This document shows positions 1-11,246 of a DNA stretch of 38,014 bases, piece after piece. This DNA comes from Penium margaritaceum (taxonomy: Eukaryota > Streptophyta > Zygnematophyceae > Desmidiales > Peniaceae), in the NCBI GenBank assembly GCA_023375785.1, contig SZWC01019054.1, positions 16,357-54,370 on the forward strand, given 5' to 3'. Positions within the stretch are counted from its first letter, which is position 1; every line of letters starts with the position of its first letter. The translations under genes were made by a program, and so were the position numbers. The notes under the pieces were generated by a model that saw only the letters and a list, made by a program, of their open reading frames with translations, was not told the origin of the DNA and made no database searches.

Positions 1-636
1 GAGTGGTGCGAACTGGTTGCGGAGTGGTGCGAACTGGTTGCGGAGTGGTGCGAACTGGTTGCGGAGTGGTGCAAACTGGTTGCATAGTGGTGTGAACTGG
101 TTGCGAAGTGGTGCAAACTGGTTGCGGAGTGGTGTGACCTGGTTGCGGAGTGGTGCAAGCTGGTTGCCGAGTGGTGCAAACGGGTTGCGGGGTGATGCGA
201 ACAAGCTGCGAAATGGTGCGAGCTGGTTGTGGAGTGATGCGAACTGGTTGCAGAGTGGTGCGAACTGGTTGCGGAGTGGTGCTAATTGGTTGCAGATTGG
301 TGCGAACTGGTTGCGGAGTGGTGCGACCTGGTTGCACAATGGTGCAAGCTGATTGCGGAGTGGTGCAAACTGGTTGCGGAGTGGTGCCAGCTGGTTGCAA
401 AGGGATGCGAACTGGTTGCGGAGTGGTGCTAACTGGTTGCCGAGTGGTGCAAACTGGTTTCGGAGTGGTGCAAACCGGTTGCAGAGTGGTGCGAACTGGT
501 TGCGGAGTGGTGCGAACTGGTTGCGGAGTGGTTTGAACTGGTTGTGGAGTGGTGCGAACTGGTTGCAGAGTGGTGCGAACTGGTTGCGGAGTGCTGCGAA
601 CTGGTTGCGGAGTGGTGCGACCTGGTCGCAGAGTGG

Positions 637-2925
637 TGCAAGCTGGTTGCGGAGTGGTGCAAACTGGGTGCGGAGTGGTGAGAACTGGTTGCAAAGTGGT
701 GCGAACTGGTTGCGGAGTGGTGTGACCTGGTTGCGGAGTGGTGCAAGCTGGTTGCGGAGTGGTGCAAACTGGGTGCGGAGTGGTGAGAACTGGTTGCAAA
801 GTGGTGCGAACTGGTTGCGGAGTGGTGTGACCTGGTTGCGGAGTGGTGCAAGCTGGTTGCGGAGTGGTGCAAACTGGGTGCGGAGTGGTGAGAACTGGTT
901 GCAAAGTGGTGCGAACTGGTTGCGGAGTGGTGTGACCTGGTTGCGGAGTGGTGCAAGCTGGTTGCGGAGTGGTGCAAACTGGGTGCGGAGTGGTGAGAAC
1001 TGGTTGCAAAGTGGTGCGAACTGGTTGCGGAGTGGTGTGACCTGGTTGCGGAGTGGTGCAAGCTGGTTGCGGAGTGGTGCAAACTGGGTGCGGAGTGGTG
1101 AGAACTGGTTGCAAAGTGGTGCGAACTGGTTGCGGAGTGGTGTGACCTGGTTGCGGAGTGGTGCAAGCTGGTTGCGGAGTGGTGCAAACTGGGTGCGGAG
1201 TGGTGAGAACTGGTTGCAAAGTGGTGCGAACTGGTTGCGGAGTGGTGTGACCTGGTTGCGGAGTGGTGCAAGCTGGTTGCGGAGTGGTGCAAACTGGGTG
1301 CGGAGTGGTGAGAACTGGTTGCAAAGTGGTGCGAACTGGTTGCGGAGTGGTGTGACCTGGTTGCGGAGTGGTGCAAGCTGGTTGCGGAGTGGTGCAAACT
1401 GGGTGCGGAGTGGTGAGAACTGGTTGCAAAGTGGTGCGAACTGGTTGCGGAGTGGTGTGACCTGGTTGCGGAGTGGTGCAAGCTGGTTGCGGAGTGGTGC
1501 AAACTGGGTGCGGAGTGGTGAGAACTGGTTGCAAAGTGGTGCGAACTGGTTGCGGAGTGGTGTGACCTGGTTGCGGAGTGGTGCAAGCTGGTTGCGGAGT
1601 GGTGCAAACTGGGTGCGGAGTGGTGAGAACTGGTTGCAAAGTGGTGCGAACTGGTTGCGGAGTGGTGTGACCTGGTTGCGGAGTGGTGCAAGCTGGTTGC
1701 GGAGTGGTGCAAACTGGGTGCGGAGTGGTGAGAACTGGTTGCAAAGTGGTGCGAACTGGTTGCGGAGTGGTGTGACCTGGTTGCGGAGTGGTGCAAGCTG
1801 GTTGCGGAGTGGTGCAAACTGGGTGCGGAGTGGTGAGAACTGGTTGCAAAGTGGTGCGAACTGGTTGCGGAGTGGTGTGACCTGGTTGCGGAGTGGTGCA
1901 AGCTGGTTGCGGAGTGGTGCAAACTGGGTGCGGAGTGGTGAGAACTGGTTGCAAAGTGGTGCGAACTGGTTGCGGAGTGGTGTGACCTGGTTGCGGAGTG
2001 GTGCAAGCTGGTTGCGGAGTGGTGCAAACTGGGTGCGGAGTGGTGAGAACTGGTTGCAAAGTGGTGCGAACTGGTTGCGGAGTGGTGTGACCTGGTTGCG
2101 GAGTGGTGCAAGCTGGTTGCGGAGTGGTGCAAACTGGGTGCGGAGTGGTGAGAACTGGTTGCAAAGTGGTGCGAACTGGTTGCGGAGTGGTGTGACCTGG
2201 TTGCGGAGTGGTGCAAGCTGGTTGCGGAGTGGTGCAAACTGGGTGCGGAGTGGTGAGAACTGGTTGCAAAGTGGTGCGAACTGGTTGCGGAGTGGTGTGA
2301 CCTGGTTGCGGAGTGGTGCAAGCTGGTTGCGGAGTGGTGCAAACTGGGTGCGGAGTGGTGAGAACTGGTTGCAAAGTGGTGCGAACTGGTTGCGGAGTGG
2401 TGTGACCTGGTTGCGGAGTGGTGCAAGCTGGTTGCGGAGTGGTGCAAACTGGGTGCGGAGTGGTGAGAACTGGTTGCAAAGTGGTGCGAACTGGTTGCGG
2501 AGTGGTGTGACCTGGTTGCGGAGTGGTGCAAGCTGGTTGCGGAGTGGTGCAAACTGGGTGCGGAGTGGTGAGAACTGGTTGCAAAGTGGTGCGAACTGGT
2601 TGCGGAGTGGTGTGACCTGGTTGCGGAGTGGTGCAAGCTGGTTGCGGAGTGGTGCAAACTGGGTGCGGAGTGGTGAGAACTGGTTGCAAAGTGGTGCGAA
2701 CTGGTTGCGGAGTGGTGTGACCTGGTTGCGGAGTGGTGCAAGCTGGTTGCGGAGTGGTGCAAACTGGGTGCGGAGTGGTGAGAACTGGTTGCAAAGTGGT
2801 GCGAACTGGTTGCGGAGTGGTGTGACCTGGTTGCGGAGTGGTGCAAGCTGGTTGCGGAGTGGTGCAAACTGGGTGCGGAGTGGTGAGAACTGGTTGCAAA
2901 GTGGTGCGAACTGGTTGCGGAGTGG
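637..2925. repeat. Higher-order array A: 105-bp pentamer, about 22 copies
   Basis: Five successive 21-bp monomers form a 105-bp unit. In the + RSGANWL frame the members read as VTWLRSG, ASWLRSG, ANWVRSG, ENWLQSG and ANWLRSG. The marker AAACTGGGTG recurs every 105 bases from 661 to 2866, giving 22 occurrences, and TGTGACCTGG recurs from 721 to 2821, giving 21. By eye the copies are identical. The array ends where the expected TGTGACCTGG becomes TGTGAACTGG at about 2926. Such uniformity implies very recent amplification or gene-conversion homogenisation, or an assembly-collapsed or assembly-expanded region. Confidence 0.93.
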
Positions 2926-2940
2926 TGTGAACTGGTTGCG

Positions 2941-3560
2941 GAGTGGTGCGAACTGGTTGAAGAGTGGTGCAAACTGGTTGCGGAGTGGTGCGAACTGGTT
3001 GCGGAGTGGTGCAAACTGGTTGCATAGTGGTGTGAACTGGTTGCGAAGTGGTGCAAACTGGTTGCGGACTGGTGTGACCTGGTTGCGGAGTGGTGCAAGC
3101 TGGTTGCCGAGTGGTGCAAACTGGTTGCGGAGTGATGCGAACTGGCTGCGAAATGGTGCGAGCTGGTTGCGGAGTGATGCGAACTGGTTACAGAGTGGTG
3201 CGAACTGGTTGCGGAGTGGTTCTAATTGGTTGCAGATTGGTGCGAACTGGTTGCGGAGTGGTGCGACCTGGTTGCACAGTGGTGCAAGCTGATTGCAGAG
3301 TGGTGCAAACTGGTTGCGGAGTGGTGCCAACTGGTTGCAAAGTGATGCGAACTGGTTGCGGAGTGGTGCTAACTGGTTGCGGAGTGGTGCGAACTGGTTG
3401 CAGAGTGGTGCGAACTGGTTGCGGAGTGCTGCGAACTGGTTGCGGAGTGGTGCGACCTGGTCGCAGAATGGTGCAAGCTGGTTGTGGAGTGGTGCAAACT
3501 GGGTGCGGAGTGGTGAGAACTGGTTGCAAAGTGGTGGGAACTGGTTGCGAAGTGGTGCGA
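2941..3560. repeat. Diverged duplicate of the block at 1-720
   Basis: The sequence from 2941 matches the window start with an offset of exactly 2940 bases (28 x 105). For example, the segment with GCATAGTGG at about 82 reappears at about 3022, and the GATTGCGGAG/GATTGCAGAG tail at about 350 reappears at about 3290. Scattered substitutions separate the copies. The right copy lacks about 168 bases present at roughly 430-600, after which the match resumes through the GTGCTGCGAAC and GACCTGGTCGC markers. The right copy then holds a single pentamer of array A type at 3451-3555 where the left copy has about 22. Confidence 0.85.
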
Positions 3561-3673
3561 ACTGGTTGCGGAGTGGTGCGAACTGGTTTCGGAGTGGTGC
3601 AAACCGGTTGCGGAGTGGTGCATACTGGTTGGAGAGTGGTGCGAACTGGTTGCGGAGTGGTGCGAACTGGTTG

Positions 3674-6508
3674 CGGAGTGGTGCGAACTGGTTGCGGAAT
3701 GGTGCGAACTGGTTGAAGAGTGGTCCGAACTGGTTGCGGAGTAGTGCGAACTGGTTGCGGAGTGGTATGAACTGGTTGCGGAGTGGTGCGAACTGGTTGC
3801 GGAATGGTGCGAACTGGTTGAAGAGTGGTCCGAACTGGTTGCGGAGTAGTGCGAACTGGTTGCGGAGTGGTATGAACTGGTTGCGGAGTGGTGCGAACTG
3901 GTTGCGGAATGGTGCGAACTGGTTGAAGAGTGGTCCGAACTGGTTGCGGAGTAGTGCGAACTGGTTGCGGAGTGGTATGAACTGGTTGCGGAGTGGTGCG
4001 AACTGGTTGCGGAATGGTGCGAACTGGTTGAAGAGTGGTCCGAACTGGTTGCGGAGTAGTGCGAACTGGTTGCGGAGTGGTATGAACTGGTTGCGGAGTG
4101 GTGCGAACTGGTTGCGGAATGGTGCGAACTGGTTGAAGAGTGGTCCGAACTGGTTGCGGAGTAGTGCGAACTGGTTGCGGAGTGGTATGAACTGGTTGCG
4201 GAGTGGTGCGAACTGGTTGCGGAATGGTGCGAACTGGTTGAAGAGTGGTCCGAACTGGTTGCGGAGTAGTGCGAACTGGTTGCGGAGTGGTATGAACTGG
4301 TTGCGGAGTGGTGCGAACTGGTTGCGGAATGGTGCGAACTGGTTGAAGAGTGGTCCGAACTGGTTGCGGAGTAGTGCGAACTGGTTGCGGAGTGGTATGA
4401 ACTGGTTGCGGAGTGGTGCGAACTGGTTGCGGAATGGTGCGAACTGGTTGAAGAGTGGTCCGAACTGGTTGCGGAGTAGTGCGAACTGGTTGCGGAGTGG
4501 TATGAACTGGTTGCGGAGTGGTGCGAACTGGTTGCGGAATGGTGCGAACTGGTTGAAGAGTGGTCCGAACTGGTTGCGGAGTAGTGCGAACTGGTTGCGG
4601 AGTGGTATGAACTGGTTGCGGAGTGGTGCGAACTGGTTGCGGAATGGTGCGAACTGGTTGAAGAGTGGTCCGAACTGGTTGCGGAGTAGTGCGAACTGGT
4701 TGCGGAGTGGTATGAACTGGTTGCGGAGTGGTGCGAACTGGTTGCGGAATGGTGCGAACTGGTTGAAGAGTGGTCCGAACTGGTTGCGGAGTAGTGCGAA
4801 CTGGTTGCGGAGTGGTATGAACTGGTTGCGGAGTGGTGCGAACTGGTTGCGGAATGGTGCGAACTGGTTGAAGAGTGGTCCGAACTGGTTGCGGAGTAGT
4901 GCGAACTGGTTGCGGAGTGGTATGAACTGGTTGCGGAGTGGTGCGAACTGGTTGCGGAATGGTGCGAACTGGTTGAAGAGTGGTCCGAACTGGTTGCGGA
5001 GTAGTGCGAACTGGTTGCGGAGTGGTATGAACTGGTTGCGGAGTGGTGCGAACTGGTTGCGGAATGGTGCGAACTGGTTGAAGAGTGGTCCGAACTGGTT
5101 GCGGAGTAGTGCGAACTGGTTGCGGAGTGGTATGAACTGGTTGCGGAGTGGTGCGAACTGGTTGCGGAATGGTGCGAACTGGTTGAAGAGTGGTCCGAAC
5201 TGGTTGCGGAGTAGTGCGAACTGGTTGCGGAGTGGTATGAACTGGTTGCGGAGTGGTGCGAACTGGTTGCGGAATGGTGCGAACTGGTTGAAGAGTGGTC
5301 CGAACTGGTTGCGGAGTAGTGCGAACTGGTTGCGGAGTGGTATGAACTGGTTGCGGAGTGGTGCGAACTGGTTGCGGAATGGTGCGAACTGGTTGAAGAG
5401 TGGTCCGAACTGGTTGCGGAGTAGTGCGAACTGGTTGCGGAGTGGTATGAACTGGTTGCGGAGTGGTGCGAACTGGTTGCGGAATGGTGCGAACTGGTTG
5501 AAGAGTGGTCCGAACTGGTTGCGGAGTAGTGCGAACTGGTTGCGGAGTGGTATGAACTGGTTGCGGAGTGGTGCGAACTGGTTGCGGAATGGTGCGAACT
5601 GGTTGAAGAGTGGTCCGAACTGGTTGCGGAGTAGTGCGAACTGGTTGCGGAGTGGTATGAACTGGTTGCGGAGTGGTGCGAACTGGTTGCGGAATGGTGC
5701 GAACTGGTTGAAGAGTGGTCCGAACTGGTTGCGGAGTAGTGCGAACTGGTTGCGGAGTGGTATGAACTGGTTGCGGAGTGGTGCGAACTGGTTGCGGAAT
5801 GGTGCGAACTGGTTGAAGAGTGGTCCGAACTGGTTGCGGAGTAGTGCGAACTGGTTGCGGAGTGGTATGAACTGGTTGCGGAGTGGTGCGAACTGGTTGC
5901 GGAATGGTGCGAACTGGTTGAAGAGTGGTCCGAACTGGTTGCGGAGTAGTGCGAACTGGTTGCGGAGTGGTATGAACTGGTTGCGGAGTGGTGCGAACTG
6001 GTTGCGGAATGGTGCGAACTGGTTGAAGAGTGGTCCGAACTGGTTGCGGAGTAGTGCGAACTGGTTGCGGAGTGGTATGAACTGGTTGCGGAGTGGTGCG
6101 AACTGGTTGCGGAATGGTGCGAACTGGTTGAAGAGTGGTCCGAACTGGTTGCGGAGTAGTGCGAACTGGTTGCGGAGTGGTATGAACTGGTTGCGGAGTG
6201 GTGCGAACTGGTTGCGGAATGGTGCGAACTGGTTGAAGAGTGGTCCGAACTGGTTGCGGAGTAGTGCGAACTGGTTGCGGAGTGGTATGAACTGGTTGCG
6301 GAGTGGTGCGAACTGGTTGCGGAATGGTGCGAACTGGTTGAAGAGTGGTCCGAACTGGTTGCGGAGTAGTGCGAACTGGTTGCGGAGTGGTATGAACTGG
6401 TTGCGGAGTGGTGCGAACTGGTTGCGGAATGGTGCGAACTGGTTGAAGAGTGGTCCGAACTGGTTGCGGAGTAGTGCGAACTGGTTGCGGAGTGGTATGA
6501 ACTGGTTG
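3674..6508. repeat. Higher-order array B: a different 105-bp pentamer, 27 copies
   Basis: The second amplified pentamer has members that read in the + frame as ANWLRNG, ANWLKSG, PNWLRSS, ANWLRSG and MNWLRSG. The marker TGGTCCGAAC recurs every 105 bases from 3721 to 6451 (27 occurrences) and AGTGGTATGA from 3761 to 6491 (27 occurrences). Copies appear identical by eye. The pentamer shares the 5 x 21-bp length with array A but has different diagnostic bases in its members, so it is a separate expansion. Ordinary variable monomers resume after about 6510. Confidence 0.93.
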
Positions 6509-6813
6509 CGGAGTGGTGCGAACTGGTTGCGGAGTGGTGCGAACTAGTTTTGGAGTGGTGCGAACTTGTTGCAAAGTGGTGCATGCTGGTTGCAGAGTGG
6601 TGCGAACTGGTTGCGGAGTGGTGCAAACTGGTTGCGGAGTCATGCGAGCTCGTTGCACAGTGGTGCGAACTGGTTGCGGAGTGGTGCGAAGTGGTTGCAA
6701 AGTGGTGCGACCTCGTTGCGGAGTGGTGCGAACCGGTTGTGGAGTGTCGCAAACTGTTTGCGAAGTGGTGCGAACTGGTTGCGGAGTGGTGTGAACTGGT
6801 TGCGCAGTGGTTT

Positions 6814-7191
6814 AAACTGGTTGCGGAGTGGTGCGAACTGGTTGTACAGTGGTGGGAACTGGTTGCGGAGTGGTGCCAACTGGTTGCGGTGTTGTGCGAA
6901 CTGGTTTCGGAATGGTGCGAACTGGTTGCGGAGTGGTACGAACTGGTTGCGGAGTGGTGCAAACGGGTTGCAGAGTGGTGCGAACTGGTTGGGGAGTGGT
7001 GCAAACTGGTTGCGGAGTGGTGCGAACTGGTTGTACAGTGGTGGGAACTGGTTGCGGAGTGGTGCCAACTGGTTGCGGTGTTGTGCGAACTGGTTTCGGA
7101 ATGGTGCGAACTGGTTGCGGAGTGGTACGAACTGGTTGCGGAGTGGTGCAAACGGGTTGCAGAGTGGTGTGAACTGGTTATGGAGTGGTGC
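6814..7191. repeat. 189-bp (9-monomer) tandem duplication
   Basis: Two adjacent copies of a 189-bp block, starting at 6814 and 7003. Both carry the rare markers GTTGTACAGTGG, GCGGTGTTGTGCG and TTTCGGAATGG. The copies differ by only a few bases near their right ends. This is an intermediate stage between single monomers and a mature higher-order array. Confidence 0.88.
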
Positions 7192-7858
7192 AAACTGGTT
7201 GCGGATTGGTGCAAGCTGGTTGCGGAGTGGTGCGAGCTAGTTGCGGAGTGGTGCGAACTGGTGGCGGAGTGGTGCGAACTGGCTGTGGAGTGGTGCGAAC
7301 TGGTTGCAGAGTGGTGCGAACTGGTTGCACAGTGGTGTGAACTGGTTGCGGAGTGGAGCGAACTGGTTGAGGAGTGGTGCGAACCGGTTGCGGAGTGGTG
7401 CGAACTGGTTGCGGAGTGGTGCGAACTGGTTGCAGAGTGGTGTGAACTGGTTGCGGAGTGGTGCAAACTGGTTGCGGAGTGGTGCAAGCTGGTTGGCGAG
7501 TGGTGCAAACTGGTTGCGGAGTGGTGCAAAATGGTTGCGAAATGGTGCGAACTGGTTGCAGAGTGGTGCAAACTGATTGCGGAGTGGTGCGAACTGGTTG
7601 CAGAGTGGTGCTTACTGATTGCGGATTGGTGCGAACTGGTTGCGGAGTGGTGCGACATGGTTGCACAGTGGTGCAAGCTGGTTGCGGAGTGGTGCAAACT
7701 GGTTGCGGAGTGGTGTGAACTGGTTGCAGAGTGGTCCGAACTGGTTACGAAGTGGTTCGAACTGGTTGCGGAGTGATGCGAACTGGTTCCTGAGTGGTGC
7801 GAGCTGGATCCAGAGTGGTGCAATGTGGTTGCGGAATGGTGCGAACTGGCTGCGGAAT

Positions 7859-10710
7859 CGTGCGAACTGGCTGCACACATGTGGGAACTGGCTGCATAGT
7901 GGTGCACAGTGGTTGCTGAGTGGTGCGAACTAGTTGCCGAGTGGTGCAAACGGGTTGCAGAGTGGTGTGACTTGGTTGCCCAGTGGTGCGAACTGCTTGC
8001 GGAGTGGTGCGAATGGGTTGCGGAATGGTGCAAACTGGTTGAAGTGTGGTGCGAACTGGTTGCGGAGTGGTTCGAACTTATTGGGTGGTGCGTGCTGCTT
8101 GCACAGTGGTGCGAACTGGTTACGGAGTGGTGGGAACTGGCTGCGGAGTGGTGCAAACTGGCTGCGCACATGTGCAACCTGGCTGCAAAGTTGTACACAC
8201 TGGTTGCGGAGTGGTGCGAACTGGTTGCCGAGTGGTGCAAACGGGTTGCAGAGTGGTGTGAACTGGTTGCGCAGTGGTGCAAACTGGTTGCGGAGTGGTG
8301 CGAACTGGTTGCGGAGTGGTGCGAACTGGTTTCACAGTGGTGCGAACGGGTTGCGGAGTGGTGCGAACTGGTTGCAGAGTAGTGTGAACTGGTTGCGGAG
8401 TGGTCGGAACTGGTTGTGGAGTGGTGGGAACTAGCTGCAGAGTGGTACAAACAGGCTGCGGAGTGGTGCAACTGGTTTTGGAATGGTGCAAACTGGTTGG
8501 GAGTGGTGCAAACTGGTTGCACAGTTGTAAGAACTGGTTGCAGAGTGGTGTGAACTGGTTGCGGAGTGGTGGGAACTGGATGGAGAGTCGTGCAAACTGG
8601 TTCCACAGTGGTGCGAACTAGTTGCGGAGTGGTGCAGACTGGTAGGAGAGTGGTATGAATTGGTTGAGGAGTGGTGCCAACTGGTTGCGGAGTGGTTCGA
8701 AGTGGTTGTGCATTGTTGCTAACTGGATGCGGATTGGTGCGAACTGGTTGCAGAGTTGTGCGAACTGGTGCCGGAGTGGTGCAAACTGGTTGCGGAGTGG
8801 TGCAAACTGATTCCGGAGTGGTGCGAGTTGGTTTTGGAGTGGTACGAACTTGTTGCGGAGTGGTGCAAATTGCTGGCGGGTTTGTGTTCACTGCTTGCAG
8901 AGTGGAGTAATTGGATTGCGGAGTGGTGCGAACTGGTTGTGGAGAGGTGCGAACTGGTTGCCGAAAGGTGCGAACTAGTTGCGGAGTGGTACGAACTGGT
9001 CGCGAAGTGGTGCGAACTGCTTTGGGAGTGGTGCAAACTGGTTTTGCAGAGTGGTGCGATCTTATTGTTGAGTGGTGTGAATTGGTTGCGGAGTGGTCCG
9101 AACTGGTTGCAGAGTGGTGCAAACTGGTTGCGGAGTGGTGCAAACTGGTTGCGGAGTAGTGGGAACTGGTTGCGGAGTGGTGCAAACTGGTTGCAGAATG
9201 GTGAGAACTGGCTGCTAAGTGGTGCAAAGTGGCTGTGGAGTGCTGTGAACTGGTTGCAGAGTGGTGCAAACTGGTTGAAGAGTGGTGCGAACTGGTTGCG
9301 GAGTGGTGCGAACTGGTTGCAGAGTGGTGTGAACTGGTTCAGGGGTGGTGCAAAATGGTTGCGGAGTGGGGCGAACACATTGCGGAGTGGTGCAAACCTG
9401 TTGCAGAGTGGTGTGAACTCTTTGGGGAGTGGTGCGAACTGGTTCCGGAGTGGTGCGAACTGGTTGCAGAGTGGTACGAACAGGTTACGGAGTTGTGCTA
9501 ACTGGTTGCAGGGTGGTGCCAACTGGTTGCGGAGTGGTGCAAACAGGTTGCGGAGTGGTGCGAACTGGTTGCGGAGTGGTGCAAACTGGCTGCATAGTGG
9601 TAAGAACTGGTCGCAGAGTGGTGCGAACTGGATGCGGAGTGGTGCAAACTGGTTGCGGAGTGGTGCAAACTGGTTGCATAGTGGTGCGAACTAGTTGCGG
9701 AGTGGTGTGCACTAGTTGCGGAGTGGTGCAAACCGGTTGAGGAGTGGTGTGAACTGGTTGCGGAGCGGTGCGAACTGGTTGCACAGTGGTTAAAACGGGT
9801 CCCGGAGTGGTGCAAACTGGTTGCGGAGTGGTGCGAACTGGTTGCAGAGTGCTGCAAACAGGTTACAGAGTGATGAAAACTGGTTGAGGAGTGGTGCCAA
9901 TTGGTTGTGCAATGGTGTGAACTGGTTGTCGCGTGGTGCGAACTGGTTGCGGAGTGGTTCGAACTGGTTGCGGAGTTGTGCAAACTGGTTGCGGAGTGGT
10001 GCGAACCGGGTGCAGAGTTGTGCAAACTGGTTGCGGAGTGGTGCGAACTGGTTGTGGAGTGGTGCGAACTGGTTGCGGAGTGGTGCAAACTGGTTGCCAA
10101 GTGGTGCGAACATGTAGCAGAGTGGTGCGAATTGGCTGCGTAGTGGTGCGAACCGGTTGCGGAGTGGTGCAAACGGGTTGCATAGTGGTGCGACTCGTTG
10201 CGGAGTGTTGGGAACTGGTCGAAGAGTGGTGCAAACTGGTTGCGGAGTGGTGGGAACTGGTTGAAGAGTGGTGCAAACTGCTTGTGGAGTGGTGCGAAAC
10301 TGGTTCCGGAGTGGTGCGAACTGGTTGCGGAGTGTTGCTAACTAGTTGCGGAGTGGTGCCAACTGGTTGCGGAGTGGTGCAAACTGGTTGCGGAATGGTG
10401 CGAACTGATTCCAGAGTGGTGCGAACTGGTTGCGGAATGTTGTAAACTGGTTGCAGAGTGGTGGGAACTGGTTACGAAGTGGTACGAACTGGTTGCGGAG
10501 TGGTGCAAACTGGTTCCTGAGTGGTGCGAGCTGGTTCCACAGTGGTGCGAACTGGTTGCGGAGTGGTGCGATCAGGCTGCGAAGTCATGCGAACTGGCTG
10601 CGCACTTGTGGGAACTGGCTGCAAAGTGATGCACACTGGTTGCGGAGTGGTGCGAACTAGTTGCCGAGTGGTGCAAACGGGTTGCAGAGTGGTGTGAACT
10701 TGTTGCAGAG
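7859..10710. repeat. Dispersed variant block found three times in the 21-bp array
   Basis: A block of roughly 110 bases with unusual variants occurs at about 7859-7970, 8158-8270 and 10598-10710. Its markers are a GCACACATGTG-like or GCGCACTTGTG sequence, then a GTGCACA or GTACACA variant, then GTTGCCGAGTGG followed by CAAACGGGTTGCAG. The three copies are not adjacent and have diverged. They indicate older segmental duplication in the decayed right half. The coordinates span all three copies; ordinary diverged monomers fill the rest. Confidence 0.7.
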
Positions 10711-10800
10711 TGGTGCGAACTGGTTGCGGAGTGGTGCGAACTGGTTGCGGAGTGGTGCAAACTGGTTGCAGTGTGGTGGAAACTGGTTGCGGAGTGGTGC

Positions 10801-11246
10801 AAACAGGTTGCAGAGTGGTAAGAACTGGTTGCGAAGTGGTACAAACTGGTTGCGGAGTGATGCAAACTGGTTGCGGAGTGGTGCAAACGGGTTGCAGAGT
10901 GGTGCGAACTGGTTGCGAAGTGGTGCAAACTGGTTGCGGAGTGGTGCAAACGGGTTGCGGAGTGGTGCGAACTGGTTCCGGAGTGGTGCAAACCGGTTGC
11001 GGAGTGGTGCCAACTCGTTGCGAAGGGGTGCGAACTGGTTGTGGAGTGGTGCAAACTGGTTGCCGAGTGGTGCAAACTGGTTGCGGAGTGGTGCAAACGG
11101 GTTGCGGAGTGGTGCGAACTGGTTGCGGAGTGGTGCAAACAGGTTGCAGAGTGGTAAGAACTGGTTGCGAAGTGGTACAAACTGGTTGCGGAGTGATGCA
11201 AACTGGTTGCGGAGTGGTGCAAACGGGTTGCAGAGTGGTGCGAACT
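10801..11246. repeat. 336-bp spaced duplication inside the 21-bp array
   Basis: The run AAACAGGTTGCAGAGTGGTA and about 110 bases after it (with GTACAAACTGG, GTGATGCAAAC and CAAACGGGTTG markers) occurs at 10801 and again at 11137. The offset is 336 bases, or 16 monomers. This is another remnant of earlier block-wise amplification. Confidence 0.82.

Noticed and set aside
353..9269. Giant open frames (up to 1966 codons) over the 21-bp array on both strands
   Set aside because: They follow automatically from a stop-free unit with a period divisible by three. All six frames are open at once, there is no start context or unique domain, and frames end only at random mutations.
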